A stretch of 36,656 nucleotides of DNA from Candidatus Peribacter sp. GTDB lineage: Bacteria; Patescibacteriota; Gracilibacteria; Peribacterales; Peribacteraceae. Below the pieces are notes generated by a model. That model saw nothing but the letters and a program-made list of their open reading frames with translations, was not told the DNA's origin and searched no databases. The position numbers and the translations under genes were made by a program. Location of the stretch: the NCBI GenBank assembly GCA_030647195.1, contig JAUSKD010000006.1, forward strand, positions 1 to 36,656, written 5' to 3'. Shown here one piece after another: positions 21,100 to 29,936 of this stretch (positions are counted from its first letter, which is position 1; every line of letters starts with the position of its first letter).

Positions 21100-22584
21100 A
21101 TGGCCGACAAAACTGCATCTTCGCTCCGGCTCTACAACACGCTCACCAAGCGTGAGGAGGAGTTCACATCCATCACGCCCGGCAAAGTGCTGATGTACAC
21201 CTGCGGGCCCACGGTCTACGGGCGGCCGCACATCGGCAACTACGCCTCTTTCCTCATGGCCGACCTGCTCCGGCGCTGGCTGGAGGTGAGCGGTTACGAG
21301 GTGATCCATGCCAAGAACATCACCGACGTCGGGCATCTGCTCCACGACAGAGATCAGGGTGACGACAAGATCGAAAAGCAGGCGAAGAAGGAGCGGCTCG
21401 ATCCGCTCGAGATCGCGCGCAAGTACGAGGCGCAGTTTCTGGAAGATGAGAAGGCGCTCAACATTCTGGAGCCTTTTGCGCGGCCCCGCGCCACCGAGAC
21501 CGTCAAAGAGATGCTCGCGATGGTGCGCGTTCTGCTCGAAAAGGGCTTTGCCTACGAAACGGAGGACGGTATCTACTTCGCAGTCGAGAAGTTCCCCGCA
21601 TACGGCGCGCTCTCGGGCAACACGATCGAGGACCTGTGCGCCGGCATGCGTATCGAGGAGCGCGAGGGCAAGCACTGCAGCGCGGACTTTGCGCTCTGGA
21701 AGAAGTGCGTGGGCGAGAATGCGCCGCACCTGCTTCGGTGGAAGTACGAGACGGGCGAGCGAGTCTATACCGAGGGCGATGATGCCGGGGCCGGATTTCC
21801 GGGGTGGCACATCGAATGCTCAGCCATGAGCCGCAAGTTCCTCGCCGACCAGATCGACATTCACACAGGCGGCGAAGACAACATCTTTCCGCACCATGAG
21901 TGCGAGATTGCGCAGAGTGAGGCCAGTAGCGGCCGAAAACCCTTCGTTCGCACGTGGGTCCATCGTCGTCGCATCCAGATGGGGGAGGAGAAAATGAGTA
22001 AGAGCCTTGGCAACGTGTTAAGTTTGCCTGACGTGATTGCACAGGGTTTCAGCCCTTTGGACCTGCGGTACTACCTCCTTTCCGTTCATTACCGGACGAA
22101 TTTGAAGTTCACGGACAAAGGTTTGGATGATGCGAAGAAGGCGCGGCGGAAGATTATGGAGTGGATGACGGAAGTAGGAGGTATGGAAGGTAAGGTAAGT
22201 AAGGTAGGTAAGGAAGGTGAGGAAAACATGATCGAACCGTGGAAGGAGAAATTTTTTGCAGTGATGAATAACGATCTGAATACACCCGCCGCTCTCGGCA
22301 TTATTTTCGATCTCATGACGTGGTCACGAAACCAGTCTCAGTGGAGCAGTGGTGCGCTGGCAGCACTGAAGGTGCTGTCAGAACAGATCCGTCACACCTT
22401 CGGCTGCTTCGATGCGGAAGGGGAGTTGGATCTGCCCGCCGACGTTCTCACGCTCCTCACCAAGCGTGATGAAGCAAGGAAGTCGAAGGACTTCCATCGC
22501 TCCGATGAATTGCGCGCGGAAATATTGAAGAAGGGATATGAAGTGAAGGATACGGCGGAGGGCCAGCATGTGAGGAAGGCATAG
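21100..22584 (+). CDS. cysS: cysteinyl-tRNA synthetase
   Basis: A 494-residue class I synthetase that charges tRNA-Cys. It shows LYNTLTKREEEF, the Zn-site Cys in VLMYTCGPTVYG, the HIGH motif as PHIGNYASF, KNITDVGH, the WHIECSAMS and HHECEIAQSE zinc-site segments, and the KMSKS loop in EEKMSKSLGN. The C-terminal helical domain has FFAVMNNDLNTPAAL and LTKRDEARKSKDFHRSDELR. ATG 21100 is chosen because the family N-terminus begins there; the frame extends upstream into the csrA gene in another phase. An in-frame 9-nt repeat (about 22180-22215) encodes a short linker (MEGKVSKVGKEGEEN) in the helical domain not expected in the family. Confidence 0.96.
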   Translation: MADKTASSLRLYNTLTKREEEFTSITPGKVLMYTCGPTVYGRPHIGNYASFLMADLLRRWLEVSGYEVIHAKNITDVGHLLHDRDQGDDKIEKQAKKERLDPLEIARKYEAQFLEDEKALNILEPFARPRATETVKEMLAMVRVLLEKGFAYETEDGIYFAVEKFPAYGALSGNTIEDLCAGMRIEEREGKHCSADFALWKKCVGENAPHLLRWKYETGERVYTEGDDAGAGFPGWHIECSAMSRKFLADQIDIHTGGEDNIFPHHECEIAQSEASSGRKPFVRTWVHRRRIQMGEEKMSKSLGNVLSLPDVIAQGFSPLDLRYYLLSVHYRTNLKFTDKGLDDAKKARRKIMEWMTEVGGMEGKVSKVGKEGEENMIEPWKEKFFAVMNNDLNTPAALGIIFDLMTWSRNQSQWSSGALAALKVLSEQIRHTFGCFDAEGELDLPADVLTLLTKRDEARKSKDFHRSDELRAEILKKGYEVKDTAEGQHVRKA

Positions 22585-23141
22585 TGCATCGTTCACCGTT
22601 CCTTCCCTCTTCTTAATGATTTCTTATGGACCCGAAACAGGAGGAGGAGGACTGGAGGAAATATCACCGTGAATGTCAGGGCAACAAAACGCCATGTTAA
22701 GCAGGCCGAACGGAAAAAGAGCTTTACTAACACATATTTCCTATCGATCAAGGTGGTTTTTCCCCCTCTTTTTGGGTGAAATGGGTCTATTTTCTCTCCA
22801 ATTTACTCGGGAGAAAATGCTAATAAGTGCCTTTTTGAGCCATCAATTCCGGCACTGTAGGGCATGAATTGCCCTGTAACACTCCCTATCCCTCCCCGTT
22901 TCACTCAATGCACGGATCCGTGCGAGATCTTGCAGCCTGCTGCGGATTTCCATAGGATCCCCCCGATCCGCTTTCCTCGAGGAAAGGAAGGTGCGGTCCG
23001 TGTATACGCCCTTTGACAAGCCGGCGCCTTGCCTTTGTCCCGCGTATGCGGAACAAGACAAGTTTCACACTTCGCTTTCCGTATCCCGGAAAGAGGGGTC
23101 GTGTTCCATTCAGTGTCCGTCTAACCCTGGAAAGGATCTCC
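22585..23141. other. hairpin-rich non-coding region before the S-layer gene
   Basis: No convincing gene; an ATG at 22626 opens only 24 codons. The stretch is rich in perfect inverted repeats: AGGGCA-TGAAT-TGCCCT near 22859-22875, GCACGGATCCGTGC (22910-22923), CTTTCCTCGAGGAAAG (22971-22986) and CTTTCCG-TATCC-CGGAAAG (23075-23093). It may hold a small RNA or recombination sites; no known RNA family was recognised. Confidence 0.45.
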
Positions 23142-23169
23142 TTGGCCTCGTGACACCTCTTTATATATA
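23142..23169 (+). promoter_or_regulatory. promoter of the S-layer gene
   Basis: TTGGCC (23142-23147), 16 bp, TATATA (23164-23169). It predicts a leader of about 145 nt before ATG 23322. The leader contains an 8-bp tandem CATTTCCT repeat and no Shine-Dalgarno sequence. Confidence 0.5.
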
Positions 23170-23321
23170 AGGAGAAGAGTACCGCTCCGCGGAACTCGTT
23201 CTCACACACAAGAGCGCAAGGGGACAGGCGGCGCGTCACTGTCCACAATCACTTTCATACCATCATCGCATTTCCTCATTTCCTCAATTTTCGGTCTTTA
23301 TTTCCTCTCTACTCCATACTT

Positions 23322-26300
23322 ATGGATATTTCCCGCTTTAAGAGAGCCTGTGCGGGTCTGTCCGTCGCAGCGATCATGCTGACCCAGGTCGGCACGGCGT
23401 TTGCAGCGTACAGCGATGTCCCGTCAGGTGTGTGGTACAAGGATGCCGTTTCGGCCTTTACCGATGCCGGCTACCTCGATGCTACGCAACCGCGCTTCCG
23501 TGGTGGTGACACTGCCACGCGTGCGGAATTCACCAAGCTGATCGTCATGCTGAATGGCGGTCTCCTTTCTACTCCTCCTGCAGTTCCGAGCTTCAACGAC
23601 GTGCCGACCGGTGCGTGGTTCTACGCTTACATGGAAGAAGCAGCCAAGGAGGGATGGGTGCGTGGTGACAATAACTGCTACGGCAACAAGCCGTGCAACG
23701 CTCGCCCCAACTCGAACATCAATCGTGCTGAGGCAGCTTCCCTCATCGTCCGTGCCTTCGGCCTGGACTCGACTGGCGCTGCGGCGCAATTCGTCGACAA
23801 TCCTTCTGGCCAGTGGTACACGGAGGGCATCCAGACTGCTGCAGATCATTGCGTCTTGCAGGGTGACGATTCCACAGGTCGTGTGCGCCCCTCAGACAAC
23901 ATGAACCGCGCAGAAATGGTGGTCATGCTCCACCGCGTCGACCAAGGTTTGACCTTCGGTGTCGACTGCGGCAAGGGTCAGGTGACCGCCCCGGCTGTCA
24001 AGGCTGTCATGGCAACGTCCTCGACGACTGTTGAAGTCGAGTTCACGGTGGCCATGAAGAAAGCATCAGCCGAGGACAAGACGAACTTCACGATGACCGG
24101 CTCCCCGACGGTGCCGATCAATGCTGCCAAGCTCATCGCCAAGGACACGGTCGAGCTCACGCTCGGCGAAGAGATGGTTGCAGATCATGAGTACACCATG
24201 GCAGTGAAGGACGTCGAATCTGAGGACGGAGACACAGTCTCGGGCACCAAGACCTTCAAGGGTTATGCGACCATTGTGAAGGGCGACGGTGAACTCGAGG
24301 TTTCTCTCTCGTCCAAGAATCCCCGCGGTGACACCCTCCCGAAGGGCGCCGTGGGAGTCGTTCTGCTCTCCGCCGACTTCACCGCGTCCTGCAAGGACAA
24401 GGTGGAGATGGAGAACCTCACCGTCCTCCATGAGGGTTTCGGTGAGTCCACAGACATTGATGGCGTATACGCCGCCGTGAATGGCGCGCGTGTGACACGC
24501 AAGCGGACGATTGATGCGCAGGATCAGACCGCAGATCTGCGGTTTTCCTCCGCACTCGTGATCGATCCGTGTGAGACCGTGACGGTCGACCTCGTCGCGG
24601 ATTTCAGCTCCACAGCCGTCACGGCTTCGGAGCATGACTTCGTGGTCGAACTGCCGTCCGATGTCACCAGCAACGCCGCTTCTGTTACAGGGAATTTCCC
24701 CCTCCGGGGCGAGACCTTCAAGATGGCGGCTGTGACGTCCGGCATCATCACCATCACGTACCGCTCGGTGAACCCGAGCCAGGTGCAGGTGGGTGACAAG
24801 GGTGTCGTCATCGGCAAGTTTGAAGTCGATGCCGACTCCACTGAGGATCAGACGCTCTACTCGATGACCTTCGAGCAGAACAGTTCCGCTTCCGACGGAG
24901 ACTTCGTGAATATCGCAGTCCGCCGCACGGATGGAACAGTCCTCACGAACACCGTCGCGCAGACGGTCGGTGACTTCATCACGCTGGTCTTCGATCCTCC
25001 CTTCACGATTTTGGAGGGTGACAAGATCACGCTCGAAGTCGTCGCAGACATCCTCAATGGATCAGACAAGTCCATCCAGATGCACTTCGAAGAGAGCTCC
25101 GATCTCTTCGCAGTCGGTTCCCTCTACGGGTACGGAGTGAATGGCCAGCTCTACGGCTCACAGGTCGCTATCCCCACGGATAACGCCTCGACCGTCACCA
25201 TCGATGCAGGTGAATTCACCATCGGCATCAATGGCCCGGCCACCACGCAGTACACGAGCGACAGCAATGATGCCGTTCTCGCCAACATCGAGTTCTCGAC
25301 AGGCGGTGAGGATATCGACATCAAGAACCTCTACATCCTCGTGCATGGTACGACCTCCACCGGAGGCTACATGTGCTTGGCTGGCGGTTCTGCAACGACT
25401 GCAGCTGCATGCGACGCAACTGCAGGGGCAACGGACACATCGACCATCCAGTCCCAGATGGAAGGGATTGAAATCCGCAACAAGACCACGGGCCGCACGG
25501 TCACAGGCGTCCGCCTGACGACCTCTGCCGCCAGCGGCGATGCTGCGGCTGCCAACCCGGGCGAATTCCAGATCTACCGCTTCGACGACTTCGTCGTGAA
25601 GGGCAAGGAGACCTGGCAGTTCCGCGCGGACTTCGTCAGCAACTCCGGAACGCACCCGCGCAACGGAGACAAGTTCCGCATCTACATCTGTGGCGAGCCC
25701 ACCCAGGTGCTCGACACCGCTAACAACCTGTCGACGAACGCTTCTACCTGTTCGTTCGGCAGCGTGATTACGGGTGTGACGACCTACCAGATGATTGTGG
25801 AAGGTCTGACCACGGGTGACAAAGTCGGAGATGTCCGCCCGCGTGGCGACATCGCCGGTAACGTCATGGAAGTGATCGACGCCACCCTCACGGTGGAGGT
25901 GAAGGCCCTCTCTACGTCTGAAACAGCCGTCGAGAATGCCAAGGATATCAACCTCTTCCGCTTCGAGGCCAAGGCCAGCTCCGCCGAGGACCTGCTCTTC
26001 ACCAAGGCGGTGTTTGAGTCTGATTCCGGATCACTCGTGAACGTGAACAACTACGCCCTCTGGGTGGACACGGATGGCGACCGCGTGGTCGACACGGTCC
26101 TCGAGAACGGCGTGGCAACCCAGTCGAGTCAGGTGACCTTCGCCGAAATGGCCGGAGGCGGATACGTGCTCCCGAAGGAGCAGACGATCGTCTTCGAAGT
26201 CCACGGTGATGTGGCCTCCTCGCTGACAGGAAACGATCTGCGCATTGCCTTCGACACCGGGTCCACAGTGACCTACGTCGAGGCCGAGAAGCTTGCCGAT

Positions 26301-27626
26301 GGCACCAGCCTCTCTGGCATCAAGACGAACGGTGTCTGTTCTTCAACCTGTGATGTGACGGTGACGACTGTCAAGTCCACCAACTACACATTGAGGAACC
26401 AGGGAGACCTGTACGTCTCGCTTGACTCGCAGACAATCGGTGCACGCCAGCTCCTTGGTGGAACGCTTGGCGAGCCGGTCCTGCGCATCAAGTTCCACGG
26501 TGAGTACGAGGATATCGACGTGACGGACATGGTCCTGAACTCTTCAGGATCCACGGCCGCCTCCGTTGACTCTCTCGAACTCTGGCTGGACGGCGCCACC
26601 AAGGCCCTCGCGGTAAGCGGCGGCTGCGGCAGCGCTGATGTGCTGAACCGTTTGACCTCCGGCTTCCCGGGTGCATTGGCCTCCGGATCCGGAACATCTG
26701 CTTTCTGCTTCACGATGGATAACAAGCAACTCGTGGTGCCGAAGGGTACAGATGTGAAGGTGTTGGTTCGGCCCAGGATCAAGACCGATGTGACCGGTGC
26801 GACGAGCAACAACCAGTTCTCGTTCTTCATCGACCACACGGCTGCATCCAATGACTCTACCGGTACGGGATCCGTTCGTGCGCGCGGCACTGCTTCGAGC
26901 AACAACCTCGTCGCGAACAACGGAAACACGACTGCAGATGGTGAGGTCTTCATTGGTCTCACGGCTGCCGCCGCGGCAAATACCCGCCAGGTGAACGGCA
27001 ACGTCAACTTCACAGTTCTCTCGAAGCTTGCTTCGATCACGAACGGTGGAGCCGCCACGGGCACAGTCCCGAGCGGTGTCGACCGCGAGGTCGGTGCCTT
27101 CACTCTTACCGCTGCCACGAACAGCAACTCGAAGGATGGCACGAACCAGTGGGTGCTCTCGGGTGCCGTGTTCACGGTGAACGCCACGAACGTTGAGATG
27201 GCTACAGCTGCGAACAGCTTCAAGATCTACAACAAGGCTGCTTCCCAGTCGCAGTTCGTGGGTTGCACTCCCTACTCGACAGCAGGTGCTGCCATCGTTG
27301 GCGGTACTGTCGGTAGCGGAGTCTTCCTCGTTGACTGTCGCGGTCTTGTCGGATCTGCGGTGAACACCGCGGTTGATTCCGGCCAGTCCATTACGCTCGT
27401 GCTGCTCGCGAACGTCACGGATGCCAACACAGCTGCCGGATTGGGCGGCTCGAGCATCCTGCAGATTTCGCTGAACGACTTCACGAACGTGACGAAGTCG
27501 CAATTCGGTCAGGCTTCGGGTCAGAGCCGCCTCCAGTGGAGGGATACAGACAACGCTGCGAGCCAAAAGTTCCAGTGGGTTGAGTATCCTGACACGGCGG
27601 TCAACTCGACGACCTACCGTGGCTAA
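23322..27626 (+). CDS. S-layer protein with three SLH domains
   Basis: A 1434-residue exported protein, by far the largest gene here, likely the main surface-layer protein. A signal peptide (MDISRFKRACAGLSVAAIML, cut after TAFA) is followed by three SLH domains at about 28-77, 90-147 and 157-210 (YSDVPSGVWYKDAVSAFTDAGYL, FNDVPTGAWFYAYMEEAAKEGWV, FVDNPSGQWYTEGIQTAADHCV; each ends with an RAE(F/A/M) helix). SLH domains anchor to cell-wall polysaccharide. A bacterial Ig-like domain (about 225-310) and a long beta-rich Thr/Ser/Asp-rich region follow, with several sections of similar pattern (e.g. repeated LEGDKITLEVVADI / VDLVADFSS-type strands). Cys residues are few. Codon use is uniform, fitting high expression. 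It has a promoter at 23142 and a strong terminator at 27671. Confidence 0.92.
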   Translation: MDISRFKRACAGLSVAAIMLTQVGTAFAAYSDVPSGVWYKDAVSAFTDAGYLDATQPRFRGGDTATRAEFTKLIVMLNGGLLSTPPAVPSFNDVPTGAWFYAYMEEAAKEGWVRGDNNCYGNKPCNARPNSNINRAEAASLIVRAFGLDSTGAAAQFVDNPSGQWYTEGIQTAADHCVLQGDDSTGRVRPSDNMNRAEMVVMLHRVDQGLTFGVDCGKGQVTAPAVKAVMATSSTTVEVEFTVAMKKASAEDKTNFTMTGSPTVPINAAKLIAKDTVELTLGEEMVADHEYTMAVKDVESEDGDTVSGTKTFKGYATIVKGDGELEVSLSSKNPRGDTLPKGAVGVVLLSADFTASCKDKVEMENLTVLHEGFGESTDIDGVYAAVNGARVTRKRTIDAQDQTADLRFSSALVIDPCETVTVDLVADFSSTAVTASEHDFVVELPSDVTSNAASVTGNFPLRGETFKMAAVTSGIITITYRSVNPSQVQVGDKGVVIGKFEVDADSTEDQTLYSMTFEQNSSASDGDFVNIAVRRTDGTVLTNTVAQTVGDFITLVFDPPFTILEGDKITLEVVADILNGSDKSIQMHFEESSDLFAVGSLYGYGVNGQLYGSQVAIPTDNASTVTIDAGEFTIGINGPATTQYTSDSNDAVLANIEFSTGGEDIDIKNLYILVHGTTSTGGYMCLAGGSATTAAACDATAGATDTSTIQSQMEGIEIRNKTTGRTVTGVRLTTSAASGDAAAANPGEFQIYRFDDFVVKGKETWQFRADFVSNSGTHPRNGDKFRIYICGEPTQVLDTANNLSTNASTCSFGSVITGVTTYQMIVEGLTTGDKVGDVRPRGDIAGNVMEVIDATLTVEVKALSTSETAVENAKDINLFRFEAKASSAEDLLFTKAVFESDSGSLVNVNNYALWVDTDGDRVVDTVLENGVATQSSQVTFAEMAGGGYVLPKEQTIVFEVHGDVASSLTGNDLRIAFDTGSTVTYVEAEKLADGTSLSGIKTNGVCSSTCDVTVTTVKSTNYTLRNQGDLYVSLDSQTIGARQLLGGTLGEPVLRIKFHGEYEDIDVTDMVLNSSGSTAASVDSLELWLDGATKALAVSGGCGSADVLNRLTSGFPGALASGSGTSAFCFTMDNKQLVVPKGTDVKVLVRPRIKTDVTGATSNNQFSFFIDHTAASNDSTGTGSVRARGTASSNNLVANNGNTTADGEVFIGLTAAAAANTRQVNGNVNFTVLSKLASITNGGAATGTVPSGVDREVGAFTLTAATNSNSKDGTNQWVLSGAVFTVNATNVEMATAANSFKIYNKAASQSQFVGCTPYSTAGAAIVGGTVGSGVFLVDCRGLVGSAVNTAVDSGQSITLVLLANVTDANTAAGLGGSSILQISLNDFTNVTKSQFGQASGQSRLQWRDTDNAASQKFQWVEYPDTAVNSTTYRG

Positions 27627-27670
27627 TTGCATTCCAGCGATTCGTAGTATTTGACGCGTGCAACCAAACT

Positions 27671-27700
27671 AACCCCGCCCCTTCAAAAGGGCGGGGTTTT
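27671..27700 (+). terminator. terminator of the S-layer gene
   Basis: AACCCCGCCC (27671-27680) and GGGCGGGGTT (27689-27698) arms followed by a T run. Confidence 0.9.
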
Positions 27701-27704
27701 TGGT

Positions 27705-27795
27705 ATGAGGGAAAAACCGTGCGGTTTTTCCCTCATGGACACCCTTTTCCCTCAGCGGTGCGGCTCCAGGTTTGGGGCCCGCGAGACCCAAACCT
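27705..27795. repeat. two further perfect hairpins between convergent genes
   Basis: A 15-bp perfect stem ATGAGGGAAAAACCG (27705-27719) pairs with 27722-27736 across a 2-nt gap. A second stem AGGTTTGGG/CCCAAACCT lies at 27768-27776 and 27787-27795. They separate the S-layer and FemAB-like genes and could insulate both strands. Confidence 0.65.
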
Positions 27796-27845
27796 TCGCC
27801 GCAGGCTTATTGCATTCCTCACGGAGGCCTGTATTTGTTTTGTTG

Positions 27846-28820
27846 TTAGCCAAGCAGCTTCCGTTTGAGCTGCAGCAGCTTGTATGTGCGAGGTCTCAAG
27901 ACGATCTGCTGCTCCTGCGGGTACGTCACCACTTGGCCCCCGAACTTCTCTTTGAAGGTACTCACGCCCTGCCAGGGGTGGTCGGGCTGCGCATCCGGCG
28001 GGGAAACACCCAAGAGATCGTAGCTCGTGCATCCTTGGGCCTTGCAGAAGCGCATGGCAGCCCACTGGAGCGCATAAGGCGCCATAAGGGCTCTCTCGGC
28101 ATGATCGGAGGCTCCGTAGTAGTAATAGGCCTTCGAGGCCCAAATAACGCCAAGTAAGCCCGCTATAGGTACTCCCTGCTGAGAAAGGGCGAGAAACAGG
28201 AAACTCCCCGGTAATTCCTTCAAGAATGACTCGTAGTGCCGGGCGGAAAGAATAGTAAAGTTGTCACGCTGTCCAGTTTGCTTTAGGAGACCCATGAAGG
28301 CGGAAATATCGTGTGACTGCTCCACCCGGATGCCGTGTTTCCCGGCAACAGAGATGTTATACCGGCCTTTGGGCTTCATATGACTGAGTATTTCCTCCTC
28401 CGCGAGAGTCAGATCGATGATGCGCGTGGCGGCAGGTTGTTCGTGACGGGATGAAGCTGCTAGCTGGTAGCTGGTAGCTGGTAGCAGGGTAACGGGGGAG
28501 AGATACAGGCTGAGACAGTGGTTCGCCTTCGCATCCGAAACAATCGTTTCCAAAAAATGTCCTAAGTCCGAATTCCTATTCCCCAATCCCCAAACCGGTC
28601 CGCGCGGAATATCCCATGTCGAAAGTCCGAAAGACGTTCGATCGATGACCACGAGTGCGGCAGCAAGGATGTGTGTTCCTTCCATGAGGGCATAGATCCT
28701 TGTTTCCCGTCCGAGCGATGCCTGGTACTTCTTCCACTGGAGGGATTGCCAAAGATTCCCGCTTGGGTTCCCGCATACCCAGGCATCGTAGGACACCAAA
28801 TCTTGAGCCGCTTCGAGCAT
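27846..28820 (-). CDS. FemAB/FemX-type aminoacyltransferase (peptidoglycan bridge formation)
   Basis: A 324-residue protein of the FemAB-like GNAT-duplicated family, which adds amino acids from aminoacyl-tRNA to peptidoglycan precursors or other acceptors. Recognisable segments are NPSGNLWQSLQWKKYQASLG, STWDIPRGPVWG, MKPKGRYNISVAGKHGI (a FemAB hallmark), FKEKFGGQVV near the end, and the acceptor-side YYYYGASDHAERALMAPYALQW, MRFCKAQGCTSYDLLGV. ATG 28820 is preferred to ATG 28832 because GGAGG lies 5 nt before it. A 7-bp tandem repeat (28460-28487) inside the gene encodes the loop PATSYQLAAS between the two halves, which looks inserted. It is convergent with the S-layer gene, fitting a cell-wall role. 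Confidence 0.85.
   Translation of the reverse strand: MLEAAQDLVSYDAWVCGNPSGNLWQSLQWKKYQASLGRETRIYALMEGTHILAAALVVIDRTSFGLSTWDIPRGPVWGLGNRNSDLGHFLETIVSDAKANHCLSLYLSPVTLLPATSYQLAASSRHEQPAATRIIDLTLAEEEILSHMKPKGRYNISVAGKHGIRVEQSHDISAFMGLLKQTGQRDNFTILSARHYESFLKELPGSFLFLALSQQGVPIAGLLGVIWASKAYYYYGASDHAERALMAPYALQWAAMRFCKAQGCTSYDLLGVSPPDAQPDHPWQGVSTFKEKFGGQVVTYPQEQQIVLRPRTYKLLQLKRKLLG
28460..28487. repeat. four 7-bp tandem repeats inside the FemAB-like gene
   Basis: CTAGCTG GTAGCTG GTAGCTG GTAGCAG on the plus strand. It lies in frame in a predicted loop. Confidence 0.85.
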
Positions 28821-28927
28821 GCGAACCTCCATCGGCAGGAATCCTACCAGCTATTCAAAGCATGGTCTGCGTATTGCTGTCCAGAGTGGCGGGCAGGTAG
28901 TATCCCCTATTCCTTCCCCTTTCGCTC

Positions 28928-29557
28928 ATGCCTTACACTCTTCCCAAGCTGAATTACTCATTCGATGCATTGGAGCCGCACATCGATGCCCGCACGATGG
29001 AGATCCACTACGGAAAACACCACCAGACCTACTGTGACAATGCCAACAAGTTTCTCGCCGGAACCGCGCTGGAGGGCAGGCCCATCGAAGAAGTCCTGAA
29101 GAACCTCGATCAGATTCCGGCTGACAAGCGCACGGCGGTGCGCAATCATGGCGGGGGATTCGCCAATCACAATTTCTTCTGGACGTGTCTGAGCCCCAAG
29201 AGTGCTGCCCCAACCGGAAAGTTTTCGGAGGCCTTGCAGAAATCCTTTGGCAGCCTCGATACCTTCAAAGAGAAATTCGAGACGGTGGCACTGGGACAAT
29301 TTGGGTCCGGCTGGGCGTGGCTCGTGGTCAAATCGCAAATCGCAAATCAGGAAATTGCCAATCCTACACTCGAGGTTATCAATCTTCCCAACCAGGACTC
29401 TCCTCTCTCAATTGGTCAGACACCACTCCTCTGTTTGGACGTCTGGGAGCACGCGTACTACCTCAAATACCAGAATCGCCGGGCCGAGTACGTCAAAGCG
29501 TTCTGGAATATCGTGAATTGGGGGGAGGTGGAACGAAGATTTTCAGAGGCCTCTTGA
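28928..29557 (+). CDS. superoxide dismutase (Fe/Mn family)
   Basis: A 209-residue Fe/Mn superoxide dismutase. Metal ligands are H27 ([11 protein letters not shown]), H81 ([11 protein letters not shown]), D171 and H175 ([16 protein letters not shown]). The active-site Gln is supplied by NQDSPL (Q156), the position used in Mn-type enzymes, so Mn or cambialistic use is likely. A loop between GSGWAWLVV and NQDSPL is about 8 residues longer than usual, and its extra residues (about 135-141, KSQIANQ) are encoded by three 7-bp repeats. ATG 28928 begins the canonical [20 protein letters not shown]. Its start is roughly 100 bp from the divergent FemAB-like gene. Terminator-like hairpins follow the stop. 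Confidence 0.95.
   Translation: MPYTLPKLNYSFDALEPHIDARTMEIHYGKHHQTYCDNANKFLAGTALEGRPIEEVLKNLDQIPADKRTAVRNHGGGFANHNFFWTCLSPKSAAPTGKFSEALQKSFGSLDTFKEKFETVALGQFGSGWAWLVVKSQIANQEIANPTLEVINLPNQDSPLSIGQTPLLCLDVWEHAYYLKYQNRRAEYVKAFWNIVNWGEVERRFSEAS
29330..29350. repeat. three 7-bp tandem repeats inside sod
   Basis: AAATCGC AAATCGC AAATCAG: 21 bp, exactly seven codons, in the loop before the NQDSPL motif. The unit matches the array at 18709-18742. Confidence 0.85.
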
Positions 29558-29558
29558 G

Positions 29559-29604
29559 GGACAAGATTTTCTTGTCCTTTCTTTGTCAGGGCGACAAAGA
29601 AAGG
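29559..29604 (+). terminator. two stem-loops after sod
   Basis: GGACAAG/CTTGTCC (29559-29577) is followed by T-rich sequence, then a perfect 12-bp stem CCTTTCTTTGTC/GACAAAGAAAGG (29576-29604). The first is the likely terminator; the second overlaps it by 2 nt. Confidence 0.6.
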
Positions 29605-29789
29605 ACCAAAGAAAACGCTCCGCCTATGACCCCCGACGCTATCGCCGCCACATAGTCGGGTTTCCGGGATTTTGTATGGTGTTTTTGTTTCCAACCGGTG
29701 TTGTTTCTGTGTGTGTGTGTGTGTGTTTTGCCTTCCTTCCGCAGAGTTCTGAAAAGACGAAAAAACTGTGAGATTATTGATATTTTTCT
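29605..29789. other. non-coding region upstream of rpoB
   Basis: No gene is seen. It holds a (TG)n run at 29708-29726 in an otherwise pyrimidine-rich stretch, just before the rpoB promoter. Confidence 0.5.
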
Positions 29790-29817
29790 TTGACCTATTG
29801 CGGTTTTCTCCTACAAT
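29790..29817 (+). promoter_or_regulatory. promoter of rpoB
   Basis: TTGACC (29790-29795), 16 bp, TACAAT (29812-29817): a near-consensus sigma-70 promoter, predicting a leader of about 113 nt. Confidence 0.65.
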
Positions 29818-29936
29818 GCCCGCTGTTCGCAGCAGTGACGATTGTGTTGTGAGTGCTGCCCCCGTTTTAGCCACCGGAACCAGCCTTAAGAGGTCCTGCG
29901 TTTCCGTTGTGAGCACTCCCATTTCTCCTCTCTGCT

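Noticed and set aside
22626-22700. Tiny frame of 24 codons (MDPKQEEEDWRKYHRE...) after cysS
   Set aside because: Too short, no homology recognised; it could be a decayed gene but nothing supports this.
22843-23248. Minus-strand frames of 72 and 115 residues in the S-layer leader region
   Set aside because: Arg/Ser-rich composition, no motifs, and they overlap several perfect hairpins.
26544-27632. 362-residue minus-strand frame opposite the S-layer gene
   Set aside because: Arg/Val/His-rich mirror translation; the plus strand has a clear signal peptide and SLH domains.
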